Position numbers and translations under genes: made by a program. From Dactylonectria macrodidyma (lineage: Eukaryota; Ascomycota; Sordariomycetes; Hypocreales; Nectriaceae), in assembly GCA_020744425.1 (NCBI GenBank), contig JAGMUV010000007.1, positions 1-64,000 of the forward strand: a DNA stretch of 64,000 nucleotides, written 5' to 3'. This document shows positions 56,301-64,000 of the stretch, in pieces. Numbering within the stretch: position 1 is the stretch's first letter; each line of letters opens with the position of its first letter. Under the pieces are notes generated by a model that was not told the origin of the DNA, made no database searches, and saw only the letters and a list, made by a program, of their open reading frames with translations.

Positions 56301-57395
56301 CTACCCTCCAATATCGAGTTCCTGGTGGATCCTGCTAGTTGAACTACTCGAATCCTCATTGGGATGCATCGTCGATTTCGAATGATAGGTGTCGAGGCGT
56401 CTGACCAGGTTTCCAAAGGTCGGGAGGTTGAATTGGCTGAGAATCCGCTCGACTGCCGGTTTGGCAAATGGGGCAGACGAAGCGATGATCAGCAATAATT
56501 CTTCGAGCCTGCACCAGAAGGAAAGCCTGTACATGGATCGTAAGACATCAGGCGAAGTATAGTCATGTAGCTTCATCAAGTAGATTTTCATGATGCTGGC
56601 TGCTGTAGCTGCAAGACACAGCGCCATCAAAAACCAGATTAAGCCTCGCTCGATGGCAGGTCGGCTCAATTTTGTGATAGCAAACCCGGGCATAATGGCA
56701 TATAGGATATCGCAAATCAGAGTCACTCCTTTCCCACGATAAGTAGGGTCTTCATGTTCCGTGGTGATGATCACTTACCACAAAAAATATACCCAACTAT
56801 CCATCCGACTGCCGGCGGAGCGCAGTGAGCATCAGCGACGACTTCCCACATAGCTCGCGTGGGCTGACACGCTGCAAAGACGTAGACTACGTTGGTGAGG
56901 AGCGCCATTACTTGAACGGTGATTGAAACCCATAATGTGGTCTTCCAAGCCGCTGAATCCGGCATAAAGTCGAGGAGCAGGAGCGGGATGGCTACCCTGG
57001 CGAGGGTGGACGCCAGCATGCCCGCGATCTGAACCCCAAAAAGCCATCTGATGACTTGCGCCGTGTTTTGGGGTAACACGAAATAGCTGTGACGCCCGAG
57101 CCCGTATGAGATTGCGCAAGCAAAGAACGAGAAAGTGAGGGTTTCAAATAGCTGTGAAGAACGATTAATGCCATTTGATTCGCTATGAGTGGGAGTTCTG
57201 GTGATATCTCACTATTGCCGCCGATATCACATAATCTGCACATCGCAGCTTGTACGTCGGTCTGACCCGTGTTACGATTCTGATTGTGTAGAGGATCAGT
57301 CCTAGCGCGAACAGCGGGGAGCAAATGGCTAGGCCACCTGGACCCACACTGCTGTTTGAAGATGGTGACGGAGGCGACGATTCAGCTGTAGCCAT
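56301..57395 (-). CDS. rhodopsin-domain integral membrane protein (Pth11-like GPCR family)
   Basis: Three exons: 57395-57213, 57151-56779 and 56728-56301, with introns of 61 and 50 bp in phase, giving 327 residues. There are about seven hydrophobic helices: one at about residues 20-40, two in the LTFSFFACAIS and FGVQIAGMLASTLARVAIPLLLL region, VQVMALLTNVVYVFAACQPT, a VGWIVGYIFCG helix, LICDILYAIMPGF, and GLIWFLMALCLAATAASIM. The FAACQPT and CDILYAIMP segments fit the conserved fungal rhodopsin-domain pattern. The Cys-rich CFEM domain found in Pth11 itself is absent. The tail is Ser-rich. Ligand unknown; these proteins are thought to sense surface or nutrient cues. The ATG at 57395 is chosen because the frame upstream contains unlikely sequence. 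Confidence 0.85.
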
Positions 57396-58439
57396 GTCGT
57401 AGTACGTGTCGCTCAGAGGAAAGGCCGGTATCCAATTTGTAGCAACGCAAGATTTCGGCCAAATGCGAGGGAGTTTCAGCGCGACGGAGACGGGCAGCCC
57501 TCCGTTTTGTATGCGATGACCCCTTGTTACCATCTCCTTTTGATGAGTTTCAATATCAGCTGGCAGCGGATTCATGGCGTCCCGTGTGAACTTAGTGCCA
57601 AGCCACCTAAGCCAATGTTCCCCAACCGCACCGCGAAATGATCTGTCACACGAAGGAGGGAGCATGGGCGCCCCCGGGCCTAGGAGGCAACGAAGCAGTG
57701 CCGATGGCTTGTCCCACCTGGAAAAAGCCAGCCAATGAGGAAGTATCATCTAGGAGATGTCACATTGCGTATTTGGATAACTGGGCGTCTAAGTTTGATA
57801 GCAATATCCTTCCCGCCACTTCAGGATAAAGTATGTACAGGAACTCAAAGCGGGGACTTGGCGCATTCAAGAACAGACATACACCCAATCAGACACATCC
57901 GACAACCTGGGCTCGTGACAGGAGACTTCTCACCCATTTTGTTTTGCCCGAGTCCGTTTATGACGACATCCTCACCACTCAAGGTCCTGCTGTTTGCAAG
58001 CCGGTCTGACATCCCTGGGAGTAAGACAGCATCCAGGCATATCACCGACCCCTGAACCGGCTGAACCAGTTAATACAGATGCTGGGCGAAAGCAGCTCGG
58101 TATATGATAAGGAGCCTGATACGGAGTGAAATGCGCGAGATTGGACGTCTGTGATGTAGGTGCTGGTGTTAGAGGGTTTGCGGCGACGTGTGGCGAGGAT
58201 CTTGGGGAGGAGGCTGTACTTAAATATAGATAATGAACAGCATCGATCTCATCAAACACTTAGTCCACTTCTTGCCCAACTCCACGCCCATTTCTGTCTG
58301 CTCTGATCCAGTGCTCAGAGCAGCTCCCAGAACGAGGGGCCAAGTGACAGCCCTGAGCATGAACAAGCCCTGCAGGCAGATCAATGCCAGTTTGTCGCTG
58401 AGCCGATCCCCGGAGGGACGAAGCGGGCGTGCCAGATTG
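57396..58439. other. intergenic, no gene recognised
   Basis: This is the upstream region of the leftward rhodopsin-domain gene. The frame at 57972-58259 has no recognisable domain, and no other frame here is convincing. Confidence 0.4.
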
Positions 58440-59033
58440 AGGAATCTAATGGAGACGGCAACCACCCTCTGGGGTCGTCGGCGCCGTGACGTGGTGGGCG
58501 TACAGTTTGAGTGTCCCGTCGTGGTAGGTCGAGCTGAAAGTGTAGGCATTGCTGTCATACTCTGGCTCCTCCTTGCCGTGGTTCTGTAGAGTGTGTATGC
58601 CGCGGGATCCAATTGCTCCGTCATAATGAGCTTATCGTGTTACTATGGCTGCACTACTATCTGGTCCTTTGACCTCTATAAAGAAGTTCGGCGTTATTAG
58701 TATATTCTGCATGGTTAAGGGTATGATATGGCTAGTGAGCTGGTTGTGGATCGTTCGGTTAAGTTCTTTAGGGTAGGCGCTATAATAAATGTCTGATTTA
58801 GTTAATATAATATTACTATCTGTAAGTAGCTTGAGATTCCTGAATACTGTATTTTTAGAGAATGGGTGATTGGCTTGCCCTAGGCCGGTTATAGTCAGGA
58901 TCACATCTGCTAATATATCTTTATCTTTAGCGCGGGCATTGCTCTCCCGAAACGTCCTAAAGGCGCTATTAGAGAACTTAAAAAGCGAGAGTAATGGCCT
59001 CAGTATAGCCATTACTACTGTAACGATCCACAC
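58440..59033 (-). pseudogene. DUF7924-like (PD-(D/E)XK-type) fragment
   Basis: The minus strand contains a segment ending in NFFIEVKGPDSSAA, whose E-x-K is typical of restriction-endonuclease-like folds. After a stop at about 58635 and a frame change come YDGAIGSRGIHTLQ and YDSNAYTFSSTYHDGTLKLY. These two blocks follow each other in a fungal family I know as DUF7924. The N-terminal part is missing, and there is at least one frameshift plus a stop. Function of the family is not established. Confidence 0.6.
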
Positions 59034-60097
59034 TTCGCATTACATCTCCTAGCCCGTCAGGCCAAAAGATAAGTCTATAATCACAATGGTAGCAATCATA
59101 GGTGTGGATAACAGCTATTAAATAGGGTCTCATGCACGCCCGGCTCGCCCAGGTCGTAACAACTACTATGACCTCCTCTAACCCTAGCTCTTATAAAGAG
59201 TAGATTAAGTAAACTTCATAATTAGTCATATACTCTTCGAAACCGCGGTTATAGGGTATTATTAACTTAGTCTTAGTTATCTCTAAGGTTATTAGAAGAG
59301 TTATTAGATCAGTTAACTTAGTTGCTTAGCTTTATAAAGAGGGGCTTATAGTACTAGCAGGTCAGTGGCTGCTTATTATAAGAGGATACTCTTAAAGATT
59401 ACATAAATCTAGACTACTATACTTCATAAATCGAGCAAGCTCTCTAGTAAGCATAAGGTCTTATGCAGGCTCTATTAGAGGCGAAGGATAGGAAGGTTAA
59501 ATATAAGTATGCCTTTTGAGTTCTTCTATAGTACTATAGATAAGAAGAATCTTAAATAATCTATTCTAAAACTTAAGAGGATATTATTAATAGTAGTGAT
59601 CTTTAACTACTAGCTTAAGTTCCTTTACTAAATAGTTATTTTAATATAAAGACTGGTTAGTGCATTATCTCTTTTAACTATTTATAAGAGAATCGTCTTA
59701 ATATAAGGGGTTCCAAGTAATGCATGTGAACGCAGAAGGGTGATTATCATCTTATTAGGATCTCGTTGACCCAAAGTATTCGTCGATAGTCAAGACATAT
59801 ACTTGTGTCAAACACTAGACCTAACGTACCCGGCAAATGATGGCTAATAAACCGGCGTTTTAAAATTGGTTTAAGGTCTACTACGTAGTATAACAAATGA
59901 GTACATCACTGTTCCACACCGTGTAATTTGATTGTAGGAGGCTCAGCATCAGTGGAGTGAAGTCCCCAGCAGTTGAGGTGAGGTAAGTGTAGGCAGGTTG
60001 TATTACAGCTTAACTCTAGCCTCCTCGCCCTTAAGGGCGACGGAGGCTTGCTATCTTGTGCTCCTGACATTGGTAACAACCTGCAGGAGTGATGGCG
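59034..60097. other. AT-rich RIP-like stretch, no gene
   Basis: From about 59060 to 59750 the sequence is TA-rich with no open frame, resembling the large block at 12-24 kb, and then returns to balanced composition. Nothing else can be supported. Confidence 0.5.
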
Positions 60098-60631
60098 TTA
60101 AGCGCATAGCACAATTGCTCCACAAAGTCCTCCTAAAGCAGGAATGAATGCCCTTACAAGGTTGTAGTAACCCCACTTCTGCACTAGCTCAGTTGTGCTC
60201 AGCTTTGCGCTCGCATTCGGTCCTGATGGTGACTTCTTTCGGGTGCCGGCTCTCCAAAAAAGCTCCTGGTTAATTCCGTCCATGAGGAGATAGGTGTAAG
60301 GGAAAATCATGGTAGGAAGGCTTGCAGCCGTAATAAGTAGTACCTTGTGGTTGTCGGAGAGGTTGTCAGAGAGGCTTTCAGTCTTTTTCAGGGCGTAGAT
60401 GAAGGATGAGGTAGACATGAGCGCCGCTCCTGGTCCCATAATGTGGCCACGGTCGTAAATCTTTTGCCACTGATGCGCGAGGTCTGACGCTTGCTCCTTG
60501 CCGGTGGAATGGATACTTGATGTTCGATACAGCAGGGCCGGAATGCCAATCCGACTCAACGTCAGGTTTTGGCTCAGGAACGATATGGTGAAGGCGATAC
60601 CTGATATGCTTGCTATCATAAAAGCAGTCAT
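60098..60631 (-). CDS. DUF1772 (anthrone oxygenase-like) membrane protein
   Basis: A single exon encodes 177 residues. There is a hydrophobic N-terminal helix with small residues, a conserved IPALLYR-type Pro, a WQKIYDRGHIMGPGAALMST segment preceding the second helix, ASLPTMIFPYTYLLM as the third helix, and a C-terminal helix in WGYYNLVRAFIPALGGLCGA. Order and length agree with the DUF1772/anthrone-oxygenase family, small four-helix membrane enzymes that oxidise polyketide anthrones to anthraquinones without a metal or flavin in characterised members. No polyketide synthase is in the window, so the substrate is unknown. A Lys/Ser-rich loop sits between helices 3 and 4. Confidence 0.8.
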   Translation of the reverse strand: MTAFMIASISGIAFTISFLSQNLTLSRIGIPALLYRTSSIHSTGKEQASDLAHQWQKIYDRGHIMGPGAALMSTSSFIYALKKTESLSDNLSDNHKVLLITAASLPTMIFPYTYLLMDGINQELFWRAGTRKKSPSGPNASAKLSTTELVQKWGYYNLVRAFIPALGGLCGAIVLCA

Positions 60632-61331
60632 GATGACGGAGGACGTACAGTTGTGAGGCTAGTTGAATAGCACAAAATCAACTGGTTTAACAAGAATATT
60701 ATCTTACTTGAGAGTACTCATTTCAAACGATTGTGTGAGTTAGTATAAGTAGTCACAAATGATGAAGTGTTTCTGGTCGGCAAACCGCGGGGCAACTCCA
60801 GATGGCTGAATTCCGAACCGCTACTGCCTTGAGCGTCAGAGTCAACCCGCGGACGAGTTCCGACTAGATCATACACGCTACACCGTGCTATTTTGGTAAT
60901 TCCGCTGATCTTTTAAGTTCGGTTAAGGGCTTTAATATTACAAACGAGTCATCTGTACGACGTACACACCTGGGACCGGAAGAGGGTAAAATCGGACTTG
61001 AACAAGCCATAACTTAGCATCTTTTATTGCGTCAGGTAATGCATCAAAGCTTGAAATGTGGATGGGCGTGTGCCCGGCGTGAATGCTCGGGCCTGGTGTT
61101 AGAGGGAAGGACAGTGCCGAGGACGTCACTGGAAATGGAGGAGAGCGGGTAGAGAAAAACGTGCTACCGCATGCGGTAACTTTAAAGGTCTAAGACACAT
61201 GAATCTTACGAATCGTCTCAATGTGCTGCGCTCCATTGACTGCTTGTAAACATCTGACTGCAGCCATAGGGTAGAATTGTTATTTTTGACTACGTAGTAC
61301 AAAGTCTGGCTTCAACCCTCATACGCCTCGC
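60632..61331. other. intergenic
   Basis: The upstream region of the DUF1772 gene lies here. A 63-codon minus-strand frame at 60938-61129 shows no domain and is not supported as a gene. Confidence 0.4.
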
Positions 61332-62342
61332 CTAGGACAAATATCCGTGTTCGCGATAGTATCGCTCGGCGGCGGGATGCAGGGGGATGGACGTCTTGGC
61401 CATTTTAACCGGATCAAAGGGGTAGCCCAGCGGGGTCTTGTTCGGGTTGATGTGGTGGTACTGGTTCTCGATCATCGACTTTGTCTCGACCAGACACCAC
61501 GTCAGCAGGTAAGCGACGTCGTCAGGCAGGTCCTCGCGGCAGAAGAGCAGGAAGTCTCGGAACGACAGGGCGGGGATCTCCTCCTTCAAGGAATCCCAGT
61601 ATCCCGGTGGCAGGGTAGCGGGCTCCAGCAGGGTCGTCTTGTGCAGCCTCTCCAGTGCCTCGGGCTCGGCGGGAATGGGGATGAACTTGCGCGGGCCGTC
61701 AATCAGATTTATCCACCACGGTGTCATGATGGCCTCGTGAACCGCGGCCGTGACGTCGCTACTCGTCTCCTTGATGGGGATCAGGCACTGCTCTGGCCGA
61801 CACCACGTATCAACCACCTCGCCGCCCCACGAGCGGATGATGTCCGCTGTGATGCCGTGCGCCTCAAGGAAGCGATGGGATACCCAGCCGGTAGGCGAAT
61901 CAGGCGAGTCGGGTCCGATGACGAGCTTGATGGGCGGCTTTTTCTCGCGGATCTCGGCGAAGGTGCGGCAGCCGTGCTTGGGGTCAATTCCAAGGATCAT
62001 GCGGTCGTCCTGTGGCAGTACGGCCAAGGCGCGCAGCTGGGGAAACTTCTGCCCGCCGAAGATGGCGTCGCCTGTCTGCGAAGCGGCCATGAGCCCGACG
62101 GGCGTGCCGAGCGCGATGTGCATCTCGCCGTCGTTGACGAGCGACAAGCCCTCGGAGCCGCCGCCGCGCATGCTGAAGATGCCGACGCGGCTGCGGGGGC
62201 CGCAGCGGTCGCAGAATTCCTGGGTCAGCCAGCACATGATGCGGTGGAAGTTGGCTTGCCCCCAGTCGCCCTGGAACTTCAGGTTGATGGACCGCGTGAT
62301 GGCGGGACCCGGAACGAGGATTTTGCTTGCTGGCTCACCCAT
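61332..62342 (-). CDS. TAXI-type (NMT1-like) substrate-binding protein homologue
   Basis: A single intronless frame encodes 336 residues. Features are a first beta strand and loop (SINLKFQGDWGQANFHRIMCWL), a GGGSEGLSLVNDGEMHIALGTP segment, which is the TAXI/NMT1 pattern for ligand-loop and mobility in type-2 periplasmic binding folds, then RALAVLPQDDRMILGIDP, a FAEIREKKPPIKLVIG hinge region and a LEAHGITADIIRSWGG helix. In bacteria such proteins feed TRAP transporters. Here no secretion signal or lipobox is present: the N-terminus MGEPASKILVPG is cytosolic in character, so it more likely acts as an intracellular enzyme or sensor. The absence of introns, high GC and bacterial family relation suggest horizontal origin. 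It is divergently arranged with a FAD monooxygenase. Confidence 0.8.
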   Translation of the reverse strand: MGEPASKILVPGPAITRSINLKFQGDWGQANFHRIMCWLTQEFCDRCGPRSRVGIFSMRGGGSEGLSLVNDGEMHIALGTPVGLMAASQTGDAIFGGQKFPQLRALAVLPQDDRMILGIDPKHGCRTFAEIREKKPPIKLVIGPDSPDSPTGWVSHRFLEAHGITADIIRSWGGEVVDTWCRPEQCLIPIKETSSDVTAAVHEAIMTPWWINLIDGPRKFIPIPAEPEALERLHKTTLLEPATLPPGYWDSLKEEIPALSFRDFLLFCREDLPDDVAYLLTWCLVETKSMIENQYHHINPNKTPLGYPFDPVKMAKTSIPLHPAAERYYREHGYLS

Positions 62343-63094
62343 GATGGCTCTGGCTGGTGGTTTGTCAGTGTCCGAATCAGGAGTAGGTGGCAGGCGGCAG
62401 GGGCAGGGGCAGAGGGTGTGTGTACGCTGTTTTCCTTTTTCCTAGGTATAGACAAGAACCGTCTCACTCGTTACAAGCCTATCTGGATACTTTGTTAGAG
62501 TGTTTGCTGTGAAGGAAGCGGAGGCTGAAAGGTATGACAAACCACTAGGTCATCAATGACCGAGCTGGGCTCTTGAGTCGTCGTCCATATAAATCCAGGA
62601 GGCCTGGGTCATGTAGGGTTATCAGTGGTGTCCGTATGGCATCGGACAGAGGATCGGAAGCCTCGGATGCACCCGCGCGCCTTGCGCCTTCTGAGCTTGC
62701 GGAGTCTTGAAGTTAGGTACGGACTTACATAGGACCAATCCTTGAATCCCGCGGATGACTCTCAGCGGCACCACAATGCGGGAAGAGACGACGAACGCGG
62801 GGAACGATAATGCGGGGAATGACAACGCGGGGCACTACACGACAACGCGGCGTCATGCATTTCGGAGTTCGACCTGATGACCCCAGATTCCAAATTGCCG
62901 ACATGGGAAACCCGCTCAACGCCGCTCTAGAGCCGTTGAGGCTTGGCCAAGGGCTGGCGCGAGAAGATAGTTATTAGCCTTCTATCTATGTACATGTCAA
63001 CATGGGCCAGGCTTGGCCTTCCCTCTCGCAATCGCGCCATCTTGCTCACTCTCCCCGACGATCAATAGGACAACAACACCAACATCAGTCAGTC
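62343..63094. promoter_or_regulatory. shared divergent promoter region
   Basis: This 752-bp intergenic stretch separates the leftward TAXI-like gene and the rightward monooxygenase gene. It includes the GCGGGG array. A shared region of this size suggests co-regulation. No TATA box is obvious on either side. Confidence 0.5.
62777..62852 (+). promoter_or_regulatory. GCGGGG repeat array in a divergent promoter
   Basis: GCGGGG cores begin at 62797, 62812 and 62827 (exact 15-bp steps), with near matches at 62778 (GCGGGA) and 62847 (GCGGCG). The core fits the SYGGRG site of the carbon-catabolite repressor CreA, and the TGCGGGG copy also fits WGCGG-type sites of zinc-cluster activators. It lies between two divergently transcribed genes, 435 bp upstream of the TAXI-like start and about 240 bp upstream of the monooxygenase start. 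It could instead be a neutral 15-bp minisatellite. Confidence 0.5.
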
Positions 63095-64000
63095 ATGGCT
63101 GCAGTCTCCGCACCAGATGCGGCTGCCACCGCCACGAGCAGCATGGCCGAAACTACCACCAATACCAAAGTAGATAGAAACACTAATTCCCTGCTGTCGT
63201 CGTCGTCGTCCTCCTCCTCCTCCTCTTACCGAGTGATTATCGCGGGCGCTGGGCCGGTGGGCCTGTTCCTGGCCCTCAAACTCGCCACGTCCGGCATCAA
63301 CGTCGACCTGCTCGAGAGGCTGCCTGGCCTCAGCGCCGCCCCTCGAGCAGCGGGATACTACGGCGGGGCCGTTCTCGCGCTCAAGGACGCGGGACTGCTG
63401 CACCTGGCGGCGCAGCATGGATACGTGGCCAAGGCGCTGGGGTGGCGGGCCGAAGTGCAGGACGACGGACAGGGAGGCAAGACATGGGGCCGGCTGCTGT
63501 GCTACATCCCGTTCGAGCACGGCAGCGTGGACCGGCCGGAACAGGGCATGGTGCTGCTGCCGCAGCCGGAGCTGTGCCGGCTGATGGAGGAGCAGATCCG
63601 CGCCCTCGACGGCCCGGACGTCGGCCGCGTCAACTTCCACTTCAACACCGAGCTCACCGGCGTGCCCGACCACCGCGACGGCGTTACGGTGACGGTGCGG
63701 CACCCGGACACAGGCATCGAGCGCACCATGCGCGGCACCCTCTTCGTCGGCGCCGACGGCGGCAAGTCCATCGCCCGAGACCGGCTCGGCATCCAGCTGC
63801 AGGGTCACACCTGGCCGGAGCGCATGATCGCCGCTGATGTGATGCTGCGCAACGTCGACCTGCCGCCCCTCGTCGAGGCCCATTTCGTCGTTCACCCCGT
63901 CTACTTCTCCATGGTCATCCCGCTCCAGCCGCCTATCGAGGGGGAGACGACCCTGTGGCGCTTCTCCATGGCGACAGACCCTACCGACACCTCATCTGAC
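63095..64000 (+). CDS. FAD-dependent aromatic monooxygenase (PHBH/UbiH-type), partial
   Basis: The frame opens at ATG 63095 and runs off the window end, 302 codons so far, with no intron. After a Ser-rich low-complexity N-terminus of about 48 residues comes the FAD dinucleotide-binding GAGPVGL motif (about 53-59), LLERLPG at the end of the Rossmann strand, a substrate-domain beta sheet, and the second FAD motif VGADGGKS (about residues 220-227), which contacts ribityl and pyrophosphate. NAD(P)H-dependent hydroxylation of a phenolic or similar ring is the likely reaction. The divergent partner is the TAXI-like protein. The C-terminal part, often thioredoxin-like in phenol hydroxylases, is not visible. 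Confidence 0.92.
   Translation, partial: MAAVSAPDAAATATSSMAETTTNTKVDRNTNSLLSSSSSSSSSSYRVIIAGAGPVGLFLALKLATSGINVDLLERLPGLSAAPRAAGYYGGAVLALKDAGLLHLAAQHGYVAKALGWRAEVQDDGQGGKTWGRLLCYIPFEHGSVDRPEQGMVLLPQPELCRLMEEQIRALDGPDVGRVNFHFNTELTGVPDHRDGVTVTVRHPDTGIERTMRGTLFVGADGGKSIARDRLGIQLQGHTWPERMIAADVMLRNVDLPPLVEAHFVVHPVYFSMVIPLQPPIEGETTLWRFSMATDPTDTSSD

Noticed and set aside
61347..62498. 383-codon frame antisense to the TAXI-like gene
   Set aside because: High-GC shadow frame; low-complexity Ala/Asp/Gly content and no domain, while the opposite strand has clear family motifs.
63089..63895. 268-codon frame antisense to the monooxygenase
   Set aside because: GC-rich shadow; the sense strand carries both FAD motifs.

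Overview
The window is filamentous-ascomycete (Pezizomycotina-type) genomic DNA. Genes carry short GT..AG introns (46-74 bp) with CTRAY/TACTAAC-like branch points. Repeats are eroded in a way that looks like repeat-induced point mutation (RIP): TA-rich blocks, and nonsense codons explained almost entirely by C-to-T or G-to-A changes. The gene families are typical of fungi (Pth11-like rhodopsin-domain protein, P450, DUF1772, patatin and ankyrin proteins, Fot1/pogo transposases).

Layout. (1) 1-12.1 kb is a nested mobile-element complex. A RIP-eroded Ty1/copia element (minus strand) has been interrupted by a small AT-rich inverted-repeat element and by two apparently intact, recently inserted Ty3/Gypsy chromovirus copies. 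One copy is complete (2301-10423, LTRs identical by eye, target duplication ACTAG). The other starts at the left edge in opposite orientation. (2) 12.1-24.7 kb is a gene-free AT-rich isochore. It holds a decayed Fot1/pogo element with clear terminal inverted repeats and a tandem 2.5-kb duplication ending in a 37-bp minisatellite. (3) 24.7-41.4 kb is rich in hydrolase and immune-receptor-like genes: an alpha/beta-hydrolase-patatin protein, a truncated DUF2235 hydrolase, a secreted lipase, decayed nucleoside-phosphorylase and ankyrin genes, and a large conserved membrane protein. (4) 42-53.5 kb holds a RIP-type pseudogene of a fungal family I cannot name functionally, an SDR pseudogene beside an intact P450, and a broken pogo-like transposase. 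(5) 56-64 kb holds a rhodopsin-domain membrane protein, a DUF7924-like relic, a DUF1772 (anthrone-oxygenase-like) gene, and a divergent pair encoding a bacterial-type TAXI substrate-binding-like protein and a FAD monooxygenase that runs off the window. That pair shares a promoter with a GCGGGG repeat array.

The most interesting unit is the complete chromovirus. Besides gag and pol, which are joined by a textbook -1 slippery site followed by a hairpin, it carries on the opposite strand, between the chromodomain and the 3' LTR, a spliced gene for a 183-residue protein with a Zn(II)2Cys6 DNA-binding motif and a long coiled coil. Its LTRs contain a GATC-palindrome array with a strict 21-bp period just upstream of the TATA box. 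I infer, without proof, that the two form a self-regulatory circuit (regulator plus operator) carried by the retrotransposon. Exon boundaries were read by eye from splice signals and reading phase; none was checked against transcripts or databases.
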